Positions 35,628 to 44,050 are shown, numbered from the stretch's first letter. The stretch: DNA of 64,000 bases from Leptospira hartskeerlii (GCF_002811475.1 NZ_NPDL01000001.1:496001-560000); one strand, 5' to 3'. Translations and numbers: made by a program. The notes: generated by a model from the letters alone, not told the origin.

Positions 35628-37973
35628 TTAGCGCACCGGAGCCAGTGAATCCATTGCACTTTTGAGTGCTCTCGGGATACTAAGTAAATAAAGATCTTGA
35701 GAGAACGCAAATCCTGCTTCGATCATCGACCCAACAAGAACGGTCCAATTCGGGTCTTTTTGTTTGTTTTTTTTGTAATCGTTTAGGTAGACTCTAAAGT
35801 TGTCTGGAATCGGTGGATCTCCTTCGTATTGACCAAGGAGCTGCTCTATGAATCTGGCAATTACGGATGCTTTGTAGCGATCTGCCATTCCATTTGCATA
35901 CGTACAGATTTTTCGATCTACAAACTCTTCTAATATTAAGAACTCATTATAATCAAAACTTTCACTCTGTGCATCATACCAATGGTCAAAAATTTTCCTA
36001 TCGTTATAATACAGTTTATACCTTATATATTGGGCGACTGGTAGAAATTCGACGTCAGCCTTGCCGCCATCATCTGTAAAATTGGACCGCTCACCCGGAG
36101 AGATCCTGGCTCCATTTGTGGGAAGCAGATACGCTGTGATTTTTGCCTTTAAGCGATCGACACTTCTTTTTCTCTGCCCTGTCTCGATGGCTAGCTGCTC
36201 CGTGTTGCAATGATTGCTACCTGAAACGAAGTTTGCTGGAACTTCTTCTCCTCCATCTCCATGCCCGAATAGGTGACACCATTCTTGGCTGGTTCGGACC
36301 CAAATTTTCGGATCGACATCCATTCCCGAACTAGCTGCAGATTGGGCTGAGTCTATGTAACTTGGTTTATATCTGCGAAAGATCTCTGAGAGAATTTTAT
36401 CAGTCTCGAAAGAATAATTCATGAACCGGGTTGCGGACAGTCGAGACGCTTCAAATTTAAGCTGGCGTGCTTCACACCAGGCTTTATACGTTTCGCGAAA
36501 CATTCTTCCTTCTGGCAAGAGCTGTTTGGTCATAAAAAACTTTCCCATTACGGAGGCGGCGCTGATTCGCTTTGCTTTTTCTCCTTGGTTCAAATTAATC
36601 CCTGGAGTCCCGTCGGCCGCGCGAGGACCACCCTTCATCTTTTTGCGGATTAATGGTAGATCCTTGTATTGTTTTATGATAGAGACATTCTCAAAATGGA
36701 AGGTGATAGGAGCTTTATATGTTTGTGGCAAATTCTTTCTCTTTTCGAATATATCCGCAGCTATCCTTCTCTGTTTCTTGTAATATCTAATATGCTCATC
36801 CGTGGAGCTTGGATGGTGATATGTCGTAGCATGTCCGTTCCGCCCAAGAAAATCTGTTTCCTTTTCATTAGGAGTGTTTGTCTCGAAGTAAGCTGCAACG
36901 CTTGGCACATGCGGAGGTCTTTGTCTGATATCAAGCCCTAACATAAACCCCATATATATATTGCCGGTCCATGCATATTCGTTTTCTTCTATATTATCTG
37001 CTCTACCTTTTCCTCCGTGTGCTCCTCCGCTCGATAGTGCCATGAATGTTCTGCCTAAAAATGAATCTATCGCGTTTCCATTCACAAAATAATAAGGTCG
37101 GATAGAAGATTTAAAGCCTGGCGCGTACTTACTTGAGTTTACGTCTGATCCGAAATAAGTAGTAAGTATTTTCGAAACATTGTTTCCTCCTCTTGCGCTC
37201 CCGTCGCTGACCTGGGTCATAAGGTTCAGTTCAGAATATTTCCCCGACGACGAATTCAGGAAGGTCCACAGTTTTACTGTTGTGTTATCAAAATAAAGAG
37301 CACGATCCGGGACGATTTCATAATTTATTCTAGAAGGATCCTGAAAGTCCAAATAACGAAGTAACTTTCCAAAAAAAAATGAATCTTCTCCTCGGGAATA
37401 TCTCTCAAAGCAGTATTTTCCTCCCGAAAAACCGACAATTCCAAAATCATAAAATACTTCTTCATTATTGCCATTTAAAAAAGGATGACCATCGATTTGG
37501 ATATCAAAATGAAGCCAGGAAAGATAATTATCCGCCTTGGCCAAGATGTAATTCAGTTGCTGGTTTCGTTTTTCCCACAAATCTCGTCGGTCTCGATCAT
37601 CTCCCCTGCTGCTTAATATTCGTGCGGTGGAATCGGAAAAAGTGATTTGACCTCGTGTCTCCGTATTCATCGATAGCTTACCGATTGGCAGTTTCGGATC
37701 CGTGTTGTTTTCAACAGATTCGTTATCGCCTTCCGGGAGTTCTTCGATATCTTGTTCAACTTTATAAGATTCATAAGCTAAGTTGATGGCAAAATAGAGA
37801 GGAAATTCCAATAAGCCGGTTTTACCGATAAAATATCTGAGCTCTTCGACCGAGAATTGGGTTTTTAACTCCGGAAACTGGTCCAGGAATGGAAAAAAAT
37901 CATTTGGCATACTACCGGAGAATTCATTCCTTTCGTCATCAACTAAGTAATAGGGAGTGATCTTGCAAGGCAT
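35628..37973 (-). CDS. giant-operon gene 1: 781-residue protein with HNH-like motif
   Basis: First gene of the set. Most of the protein is unfamiliar: an acidic N-terminal third, a Gly/Ser-rich middle (about residues 310-330, LSSGGAHGGKGRADN) and a basic stretch near 400-470. The motif EWCHLFGHGDGG (564-575) followed by PANFVSGSNHCNTEQLAIE (579-597) resembles the ends of HNH/beta-beta-alpha-metal nucleases of toxin type, where a His precedes GG and an N-rich helix follows. H567 and N590 would be candidates for catalytic and metal residues. No signal peptide. Nuclease activity is inference; a structural use of the fold is possible. The gene is followed 33 bases later by the DUF6603 gene. Confidence 0.7.
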   Translation of the reverse strand: MPCKITPYYLVDDERNEFSGSMPNDFFPFLDQFPELKTQFSVEELRYFIGKTGLLEFPLYFAINLAYESYKVEQDIEELPEGDNESVENNTDPKLPIGKLSMNTETRGQITFSDSTARILSSRGDDRDRRDLWEKRNQQLNYILAKADNYLSWLHFDIQIDGHPFLNGNNEEVFYDFGIVGFSGGKYCFERYSRGEDSFFFGKLLRYLDFQDPSRINYEIVPDRALYFDNTTVKLWTFLNSSSGKYSELNLMTQVSDGSARGGNNVSKILTTYFGSDVNSSKYAPGFKSSIRPYYFVNGNAIDSFLGRTFMALSSGGAHGGKGRADNIEENEYAWTGNIYMGFMLGLDIRQRPPHVPSVAAYFETNTPNEKETDFLGRNGHATTYHHPSSTDEHIRYYKKQRRIAADIFEKRKNLPQTYKAPITFHFENVSIIKQYKDLPLIRKKMKGGPRAADGTPGINLNQGEKAKRISAASVMGKFFMTKQLLPEGRMFRETYKAWCEARQLKFEASRLSATRFMNYSFETDKILSEIFRRYKPSYIDSAQSAASSGMDVDPKIWVRTSQEWCHLFGHGDGGEEVPANFVSGSNHCNTEQLAIETGQRKRSVDRLKAKITAYLLPTNGARISPGERSNFTDDGGKADVEFLPVAQYIRYKLYYNDRKIFDHWYDAQSESFDYNEFLILEEFVDRKICTYANGMADRYKASVIARFIEQLLGQYEGDPPIPDNFRVYLNDYKKNKQKDPNWTVLVGSMIEAGFAFSQDLYLLSIPRALKSAMDSLAPVR

Positions 37974-37977
37974 ACTG

Positions 37978-38006
37978 GTTTTAGTGAATACAATCTAAAA
38001 GGTCAA
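37978..38006 (-). promoter_or_regulatory. candidate promoter of the giant operon
   Basis: On the minus strand TTGACC (38006-38001), 17-base spacer and TAAAAC (37983-37978) precede the ATG at 37973 by only 4 bases. If used, the message would start at or inside the start codon (leaderless), as at the toxin-antitoxin operon. No ribosome site is visible for this gene, which fits. Confidence 0.4.
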
Positions 38007-38506
38007 ATTTTTGCTAAAGACGGAACTTATCCCGAGCATATAAATCTTTCCTAATGAACTGGGTCTCTTGAACAGCAAATAAAGAGCGAATGACGCTTAA
38101 TCGTCAATTCAAATTTACTAATATTTTCAATGGATCCAATTTTCTTGGAAAAAAATTATCCCTTCTTGCTGGAAAGAAAGGCAACCTTACCCCGGCTTTA
38201 TCCAACCATAAGAAGCCAGAACTGTTTTGAGCAAGCTATTATTGCCTTCAGCTACTTGAGAGTGTATTCTATTTTTAGAATATATTTTCCTCTCATCTAA
38301 ATATATTATTTTTAGATCTTTCGAAAAGCCCGACTAATCGGCCTTTAACTCAAAAAATGTTTCTTCAATATCTTCTCCGAAAACTCGCAATTGAGTTCTT
38401 CTGTTCAAGCTTTCTACGGTAGGCTTGAGCAGGTTCCATTTTTATATTTCGATTCAATGGAACCCGAGTAATGCCTAATTTAAATCTTTTTCGCTTAATA
38501 AAAAGG

Positions 38507-38532
38507 TTGACTTTTTCTCTCAAGACTATAAG
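38507..38532 (+). promoter_or_regulatory. possible promoter of the cupredoxin gene
   Basis: TTGACT at 38507-38512 and TATAAG at 38527-38532 with a 14-base spacer, shorter than the usual 17. An activator or the adjacent inverted repeat may be needed; otherwise the boxes may be chance. Confidence 0.3.
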
Positions 38533-38536
38533 AGTC

Positions 38537-38562
38537 AAAATGTGAGCAAAAGCTCACATTTT
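38537..38562 (+). promoter_or_regulatory. 11-bp perfect inverted repeat (operator or attenuator hairpin)
   Basis: AAAATGTGAGC-AAAA-GCTCACATTTT, perfect arms with a 4-base loop, followed by one more T. It lies directly after a possible -10 box and 36 bases before the cupredoxin ATG. TGTGA and TCACA halves recall Crp/Rex-type sites, but the spacing is 8 rather than 6. As RNA it would be a stable terminator-like hairpin. Confidence 0.6.
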
Positions 38563-38598
38563 TCATATTAACGATCTTTGCATAAAAGGGGCGTTCCA

Positions 38599-40617
38599 AT
38601 GCGTGAAACAACGTCGAAGGTTTTTTATTTTTCTCACTTATTCCTTATTATGGCCGGGGTTTCTATCGCAATCGTAGTCTTCGGATGTGGTAGCGAGGAT
38701 GAAAAGCCGAATCAAGGTTTTGCGCACGTACTCATGGTGGACAATGCGTTTTCTCCACCTATGCAAAGGATCCATGTAGGTGGACAGGTCGAGTTTTTGA
38801 ATACGGGTGCGAATCCGCATAATGCGATCTCTGTGGATAAGTCTTGGTCTACTGAGAAAAATTTTGGGAATATAGTCATGCCGAGTGGTGCAAAAGTAAA
38901 AATTACTTATCCGAAGGAAGGAGTATTTCCTTACTTCTGTAGTTTTCACGCGGCACCGGACGGATCTAAGGGTATGGTAGCGGATATCGTAGTAGGAGAC
39001 GTTCCGTATAATCCCGCTAAAAGAATAGGAAAACAATGGAAGTCTGTAGAAAAATTTTCGGGAAGAACACTTCACGTTCCAAAAAGTTATCCGACGATCC
39101 AAAATGCTGTAGATGCTGCATTCCCGGGAGATCTGATCCTCATCAGTGAGGGAATATATTACGAAGAAGTTATAGTGACCACTCCTTCACTTGTTTTGCG
39201 GGGAATGGATCGGAATAGAACGATCCTTGATGGCCAATTCCAAAGAGGAAACGGAGTTATGGTGGTCAGTGCGGATGGCGTTGTAGTCGAGAATATGACT
39301 GCTCGAAATTACAAACTAAACGGCTTCTTTTGGACCGGAGTGAAGGGATATAGAGGCTCGTATTTAACCGCATATAATAACGGTGATTATGGAATTTACG
39401 CCTTTGATTCCATAAATGGAGTATTAGAACATTCTTATGCATCAGGATCTCCGGACTCAGGGTTTTACGTAGGGCAATGTTATCCTTGTAAGGCGATTCT
39501 TTACGATCTGATTTCTGAAAATAGCGCTTTGGGGTATTCCGGTTCAAACGCCGGAGGCGAGTTATACATCTTAAGTTCCGTTTGGAAGAACAATATTACG
39601 GGTATAGCTCCAAACAGTTTGGATACGGAACTCCTTCCGCCAGAAAGAGAGACTACGATTATCGGAAACCTAGTATACGATAATAACAATAGGTCAGTCC
39701 CCGTAAAACCCTTCGAATATCCTTCCTACGGAACCGGAATATTGATCGCGGGCGGACAAAAGAACGTTATTAAAAAGAATGTCGTAATCGGGAATGCAAA
39801 CTATGGCATTTCGATCTTTCCGAATTTAGAAGAGAGCCTTTGGCTTTCACATTTAAATATCGTAGAGGATAATATAGTTTATTCTTCGGGGCTTGGAGAC
39901 TTAGTGGTGTCCGGACCGATCAGTATCGGAAATTGCTTTTCGAATAATAAATTCCAAACATCCATTCCTCCACTTTTGGAGAAAACGAATCCATGTTCTT
40001 CACGATATCGATTTCCGTCGGGAGGAGAACTATTTCCTATCTTCAACGCTATTTCCTTGGCGATAGATGCATCGCATGGGGATTATCCAAAGGGAGATTG
40101 GAGAAAACAACCTATTCCTCCCGAGCAGAAAACTCTTCCTTTGGGAGCGACTTCTCCGGTAAAACCTGCAGTACATCCTTTCGAAGACTTTCCGTTGGAT
40201 TTGGATCATGTCGCTCTTCCGGAAGAAGCAACTTTAGTCTTGGCGGAAAGGACCCCGAAACGAGGAAACATTTTCGGCAGTTTTTCTTTACCTAAACCTT
40301 TGAATTTGCGTGTGATCATCATCCGTTGGTTGGGATATATCCTTCCTTTGATCTTATACGTTTGCTTAGTTAGTCTTTCCTTAAAGGATTTAACCCTTAG
40401 GTCGCGAAGCGAGTCAAAAAGAACTCTGTGGGTCCTTTTTACTTCCTTGGTTCCTTTTGTAGGCGGGGCAACATATCTTTTATTCGGAAAATCCTCTTAT
40501 CCCAAACATATTAGGTATACGTTATTAGGAGTAGGATTCGGAGTATATTTTGTATTTCTAATATATTTGGGAATAGAATTATCCGGCTCCGCCGCTCCGA
40601 CCGACTTTGGAAACTGA
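38599..40617 (+). CDS. lipoprotein with cupredoxin, right-handed beta-helix and PLDNc membrane domains
   Basis: About 672 residues. N-terminal signal with lipobox FGC (C30). A plastocyanin-like copper domain (about 40-132) carries the type 1 ligands H74 (NPHNAIS), C114 and H117 (YFCSFH) and M126. A NosD-like beta-helix (about 150-480) begins SYPTIQNAVDAAFPGD and has repeats ending G-YGIYAF. The C-terminal 100 residues have three membrane helices with a PLDNc-type motif (LFTSLVPFVGGATYLLFGKSSYP). This combination is unusual and suggests a membrane-anchored periplasmic protein for copper, electron transfer or nitrous-oxide-type metal maturation; that role is inferred. The ATG at 38599 has GGGGCG 8 bases upstream. 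Confidence 0.8.
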   Translation: MRETTSKVFYFSHLFLIMAGVSIAIVVFGCGSEDEKPNQGFAHVLMVDNAFSPPMQRIHVGGQVEFLNTGANPHNAISVDKSWSTEKNFGNIVMPSGAKVKITYPKEGVFPYFCSFHAAPDGSKGMVADIVVGDVPYNPAKRIGKQWKSVEKFSGRTLHVPKSYPTIQNAVDAAFPGDLILISEGIYYEEVIVTTPSLVLRGMDRNRTILDGQFQRGNGVMVVSADGVVVENMTARNYKLNGFFWTGVKGYRGSYLTAYNNGDYGIYAFDSINGVLEHSYASGSPDSGFYVGQCYPCKAILYDLISENSALGYSGSNAGGELYILSSVWKNNITGIAPNSLDTELLPPERETTIIGNLVYDNNNRSVPVKPFEYPSYGTGILIAGGQKNVIKKNVVIGNANYGISIFPNLEESLWLSHLNIVEDNIVYSSGLGDLVVSGPISIGNCFSNNKFQTSIPPLLEKTNPCSSRYRFPSGGELFPIFNAISLAIDASHGDYPKGDWRKQPIPPEQKTLPLGATSPVKPAVHPFEDFPLDLDHVALPEEATLVLAERTPKRGNIFGSFSLPKPLNLRVIIIRWLGYILPLILYVCLVSLSLKDLTLRSRSESKRTLWVLFTSLVPFVGGATYLLFGKSSYPKHIRYTLLGVGFGVYFVFLIYLGIELSGSAAPTDFGN

Positions 40618-40661
40618 TATTTTAAATCGAAATCTAATATATTTTTTATTGGGAGATAAAA

Positions 40662-40970
40662 ATGGAAAGCGCGCAAATTTTTGAACCGGGAGCAATCGCT
40701 TTGCTCTTCAACCTGTACGGATATTATATTTTCTTTATTCTTTTTGCACTTTGGACCCCTTTGGCCGTAGTCGATTTGGCCGGAAGAACGGATTTAAGCG
40801 TAAGGGCAGGAAGTATATGGACGGTGATAGTTATACTTGTGCCATTGCTGGGAGCTGCTGCTTACCATATCGCTGGCGGTTCGCAAGTTCCCGTTCGTAT
40901 GAAAAGCCTTCTTGTTTCGGGCGGATTTCTTCTTCTCTTTTTGACAATCATGATTTCGACAATCGTTTGA
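40662..40970 (+). CDS. small PLDNc-type membrane protein
   Basis: A 102-residue protein with three hydrophobic segments. The segment SIWTVIVILVPLLGAAAYHIAGGSQVP follows the N-terminal membrane pattern of phospholipase D / cardiolipin-synthase-like proteins (PLDNc). No PLD catalytic HKD motif is present. It follows the cupredoxin lipoprotein by 45 bases with a GGGAGA ribosome site. That protein ends in a similar PLDNc region, so the two may contact each other in the membrane. Confidence 0.75.
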   Translation: MESAQIFEPGAIALLFNLYGYYIFFILFALWTPLAVVDLAGRTDLSVRAGSIWTVIVILVPLLGAAAYHIAGGSQVPVRMKSLLVSGGFLLLFLTIMISTIV

Positions 40971-41122
40971 CTGTCAGAACTTGAGTTAGAGTCAGGAACC
41001 TCTTTCAAACTATAGCTCCTCCACCTAGGTCGTTCCTGGGTGTTTTTTTCTCGTCCCCGAATGATATCGCGAAGAGCAGTGTCCGACTTGACAGTTGAAA
41101 GAGATAAACCATTTTGAAGAGA

Positions 41123-41740
41123 ATGATGCAGGATGCCTCCATTCCGAAGAGAAGAGCTCGAAATAGTTTGAACCAAGCTGAAATCGTTCAGGCGAGTTTG
41201 GAAATTATTAACCAGGAAGGTGTCGATGGGTTCTCTATGAGGAGAATTTCGAAGAAGTTAGGATGTAGTATCGCCAGTCCTTATTCTTATTTCAAGGGCC
41301 AGCAAGAGATCCTTGGACTCGTTATTTTCGAGGGAGAAAGAAGGTTAGCTGAGATGATAAGTAGTTCTCGCACAGTTGGTAATACTACTTTCAAACGATT
41401 GACTTCCATTGCCGAAGCCTACTTCAATTTTTCAGGGAAGAATAGGGAATTGCATAAAGCTATGGGCAAGACGTCCTTTCGCCGTAGATATAAAAAGACC
41501 TTTCCGATTTTATCCTTAGGATATCGAATATTTCTTCGCACGATTCGAGATGGGGTTTACTCGAAAGAATTTCAAATTTCAAGTAGGGAGATCCCTCTTA
41601 TAGCTAGAGCTATGTATTCTTGGATTTATGGGATCGTATCTTTGGTCTCGGAAGATTCTTCCGGAAGAAGAAACAAGGAGGATTCTCTGCAAGAAGGAAT
41701 ATCTCTGTTCCATAAATTACTTTTACGGGAATCTTCCTAA
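41123..41740 (+). CDS. TetR-family regulator
   Basis: About 205 residues. The helix-turn-helix region QEGVDGFSMRRISKKLGCSIASPYSYFKGQQEILGL (about 32-66) is of TetR type, with PYSYF in place of the usual LYYHF. The rest is helical and unspecific. A GAAGAGA site precedes the first ATG. Its target is unclear: it stands between the cupredoxin/PLDNc pair and a small secreted-protein gene, and no matching palindrome pair was found nearby. Confidence 0.82.
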   Translation: MMQDASIPKRRARNSLNQAEIVQASLEIINQEGVDGFSMRRISKKLGCSIASPYSYFKGQQEILGLVIFEGERRLAEMISSSRTVGNTTFKRLTSIAEAYFNFSGKNRELHKAMGKTSFRRRYKKTFPILSLGYRIFLRTIRDGVYSKEFQISSREIPLIARAMYSWIYGIVSLVSEDSSGRRNKEDSLQEGISLFHKLLLRESS

Positions 41741-41805
41741 AATTCGAATTTAAGTTAGTCATCTCGCCTATAGCAAAAAACTCCTCACACTTCTTATGCG
41801 GTGTA

Positions 41806-41819
41806 ATGATTTAAATCAT
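41806..41819. promoter_or_regulatory. FNR/DNR-like palindrome
   Basis: ATGATTTAAATCAT, a perfect 14-bp palindrome 75 bases upstream of the small secreted protein gene. It matches 8 of 10 fixed positions of the FNR/DNR consensus TTGAT-N4-ATCAA (outermost bases differ). An oxygen- or NO-responsive regulator is one possibility; a chance AT-rich palindrome is another. Confidence 0.35.
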
Positions 41820-41893
41820 CCTGACTCAACCCGAACTTTCTTGAAACAATCACCTTCCTTAGGTTTTTATTATCCGAAAATAAGGTGATTTGT

Positions 41894-42322
41894 ATGAATC
41901 GAATACTAACGATAATTTGTTGTTTGGTGGTGGCTTCCGCGATCCAAGCCCAGGGACGCGGTGGAATGGGCCAGGGAATGGGTATGAAATACGATACGTC
42001 CGCCGAAGTAACTTTGAATGGAAAAGTTACGGAAGTCACTAAGATCCCTCACGGTGGGAGAGGAGAAGGAATCCATCTAACGTTTCAATCTGAGAATGAA
42101 TCTTTCACAATAATGCTTGGGCCTTCGTTCTATCTGGATAAACAAACAGTTAAGATTGGGAAGGACGATACGATCACAATAGTCGGTTCAAAGATAGGTA
42201 ATATGATCCTTGCGCGCGAAGTGACAAAAGACGGACAAAAATTAGTCCTCCGAACTTCAGCAGGAGCGCCTCTCTGGGGCCGAGGCAATGGAGGCGGAGG
42301 AAGAGGGAAAGGACGACGTTGA
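41894..42322 (+). CDS. small secreted protein, Gly/Arg/Met-rich
   Basis: About 142 residues. Signal peptide (ILTIICCLVVASAIQAQ), then a Gly/Met-rich stretch (GRGGMGQGMGMKYD) and a central beta domain with EVTLNGKVTEVTKIPHGGRG and TITIVGSKIGNMILAREVTKDG. This looks like an OB-like fold of the DUF5666/YgiW type. The C-terminus is Gly/Arg-rich (RGNGGGGRGKGRR). Met- and His-containing regions could bind metal; unproven. ATG at 41894 with an AAGGTG site 8 bases upstream. Its stop TGA overlaps the OsmC ATG by one base. Confidence 0.72.
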   Translation: MNRILTIICCLVVASAIQAQGRGGMGQGMGMKYDTSAEVTLNGKVTEVTKIPHGGRGEGIHLTFQSENESFTIMLGPSFYLDKQTVKIGKDDTITIVGSKIGNMILAREVTKDGQKLVLRTSAGAPLWGRGNGGGGRGKGRR

Positions 42323-42756
42323 TGGAGGAGGCTCATTTCTATCAAGTAAATGTGAAATGGGAGAAGGAGCGGATCGGAACAGCTTCCGCACCTGGTCTTC
42401 CTTCAATACAAGTAGCTACACCACCGGAATTTCCCGGTGGTCATTCCGGGATTTGGTCGCCCGAACATTTGTTTGTAGCTTCGGTTAATAGTTGTTATAT
42501 GACAACTTTCCTTGCGATTGCTAAAAATTCCAAACTTGAATTCTCTGATTTTGAAAGTTCTGCCAATGGTAAACTTGAAATGGTCGATGGGCGTTACTCG
42601 ATTACCGAGATTGTTTTGGATGCAAAGATCCGAATACCGAATGAATCGGACCGAGCTAAGGCTCTGAAAATAATGGAAAAAGCCGAAAAGGCATGTTTAA
42701 TATCAAATTCGATAAAGACAACTGTGCGTCTTATAATGAATGCAGATATTTCTTAA
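42322..42756 (+). CDS. OsmC/Ohr-family peroxiredoxin-like protein
   Basis: A 144-residue OsmC-fold protein. The two redox cysteines are visible in ASVNSCYMTTF (about 58) and KACLISNSIK (about 126). The family pattern GGHSGIWSPEHLFVAS comes before the first Cys. OsmC proteins reduce organic hydroperoxides. The start overlaps the upstream secreted protein's stop (TGATG), so both are made together. Spacing is closer to YhfA/OsmC than Ohr. Confidence 0.85.
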   Translation: MEEAHFYQVNVKWEKERIGTASAPGLPSIQVATPPEFPGGHSGIWSPEHLFVASVNSCYMTTFLAIAKNSKLEFSDFESSANGKLEMVDGRYSITEIVLDAKIRIPNESDRAKALKIMEKAEKACLISNSIKTTVRLIMNADIS

Positions 42757-42784
42757 CGGAAAGTTTGGCTTTTAATCCATGCTC

Positions 42785-43162
42785 CTAATGTTTAAATTTG
42801 TGGGTTTGGAAGTATTTTTTTCCAAGAGCGATAAGCTCTGCATCCGTTGGATGGTCGGTCGTAATTTCCCCGATGATTCGTTTAGCTAAAGCAGAATGGT
42901 GAGCTTCCAAATGATTTTTAAATTGCGTTTTTGCCATGCCTGGCCCGGCTAATAAGATACTTTCGACCGTTGTCAGGTTGGAAACGACATCTTCAAAGAA
43001 ATGTTTTAGATCTTCCGATTTGATGCCGTCGATCCGGTCTAAATGTGTATCATGTTTTTCCGGTTTCGCGTGATGTAGAATGATCGAGCTGCTAGAAAGA
43101 TCCTTTTTAAAAACGAATTCCTTTGCCATAGATTTATCGATCGATAAAATACTGTAAGACAT
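42785..43162 (-). CDS. eRF1-domain-3-like protein ('translational machinery' / host-attachment type)
   Basis: A 125-residue protein. The pattern AKPEKHDTHLD, FFEDVV ... ESILLAGPGMAKTQFKNHLEAHH and GEITTDHPTDAELIALGKKYF matches small bacterial proteins with an L7Ae/eRF1-like fold, often annotated as translational machinery proteins. They may act at stalled ribosomes, though the function is not settled. It lies in the minus strand, convergent with OsmC by 28 bases. No catalytic residues are apparent. The start ATG has a GAGGAAAA site. Confidence 0.7.
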   Translation of the reverse strand: MSYSILSIDKSMAKEFVFKKDLSSSSIILHHAKPEKHDTHLDRIDGIKSEDLKHFFEDVVSNLTTVESILLAGPGMAKTQFKNHLEAHHSALAKRIIGEITTDHPTDAELIALGKKYFQTHKFKH

Positions 43163-43366
43163 TTTTTCCTCGCTTCAACGGTCGCAACTCATCTACTTTA
43201 TTTTTGAGTTCGGCTTCTGGGTCATAATATTTTGTCATTAATTTCCATTGCGGTCAAGCGCTTGGTTGCAGTCTGTTGTTTTAAGAATATGATAATTATC
43301 AAATATTCTTTCGATCCGAAGATCCCGAATTTTCCGGTTTGTTTTGAATGAGTAATAGAGAAGGCT

Positions 43367-44050
43367 CTAAGTTTGATTTGGGCTTCTTTTAAATGGTAGA
43401 TACAGCGCAACAATTGCAAGTATCCCCAGAATCTGTATGGAAAGGAGATAGATGGGCCAATCTCCCAAGAAGTTTAAAATCGATCCTCCGCTCGGCTTAA
43501 AGCGAAGATATCCGTAGTTTGCATCGATCAGAAAATCCAGAGTGAGCGCGGATACAAAATATATCTCGGAATATACAATGGTTCGAAGGATGGATCCCTG
43601 CCTGGGAAATAAGCCTAATCCAAATACAATGTAAAGACTTGAGACAACTAAGCCTAAGTGTCCGATGAAAAAAAGAAAGAAGGAAAGGTGTGGGAATGTT
43701 TGTGCTAAATTCGGAGTTAAAAGTGCATGAATTGATCCACTTAAGACCCAGAAATATGATAATTCAGACATTAGCCGATTACGAGTGAATAGTGCAGCAA
43801 CAGTCACAAACATGGCCCAATCGCAAAATTCCATCGGAAGATCAAAACGAATCTCCCAATAACCTTTTTGAATTCTATATATAATGTATACGACCCCATT
43901 TAATAGCAAAAGGCCGCCTAAGAAATAACCGATAACGGGAGCAATTTTAGAATTACGGATACGTTTTCCCATCCAGATAGCTAATGCGCAGATCATTATG
44001 GAAAAGATCAGAATAGAAATATGTAAAAAGGACCAATGTACCCATTTCAT
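43367..44050 (-). CDS. YwaF/TIGR02206-family membrane protein
   Basis: A 227-residue integral membrane protein with about seven helices. Family motifs include LPMEFCDWAMFVTVAALFTRN (about 72-92), SYFWVLSGSIHALLTPNL and the C-terminal NYGYLRFKPSGGSILNFLGDWPIYLLS. This pattern is that of the YwaF/TIGR02206 family related to eukaryotic TMEM164, whose bacterial role is not known. A 205-base gap separates it from the eRF1-like gene downstream. The C-terminus is basic. Confidence 0.78.
   Translation of the reverse strand: MKWVHWSFLHISILIFSIMICALAIWMGKRIRNSKIAPVIGYFLGGLLLLNGVVYIIYRIQKGYWEIRFDLPMEFCDWAMFVTVAALFTRNRLMSELSYFWVLSGSIHALLTPNLAQTFPHLSFFLFFIGHLGLVVSSLYIVFGLGLFPRQGSILRTIVYSEIYFVSALTLDFLIDANYGYLRFKPSGGSILNFLGDWPIYLLSIQILGILAIVALYLPFKRSPNQT

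Larger units (their letters stand above)
37974..38598. other. 625-base AT-rich gap between giant operon and cupredoxin gene
   Basis: Divergent control region. It contains a candidate promoter for the giant operon at its left edge and a hairpin/operator at 38537-38562 on the right. An imperfect 10-bp stem lies at 38402-38433 (CTGTTCAAGC / GCTTGAGCAG, one G-T pair). I see no coding frame and no known RNA family in the middle 400 bases. Confidence 0.5.

Noticed and set aside
41741..41756. AAATTCGAATTT palindrome after the second tetR
   Set aside because: Short AT-rich palindrome directly after a stop codon, with no T-run and no second copy; probably chance.
43222..43419. 65-codon minus-strand frame between the eRF1-like and YwaF-like genes
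   Set aside because: Overlaps the end of the YwaF-like gene in another frame, no ribosome site, no family.
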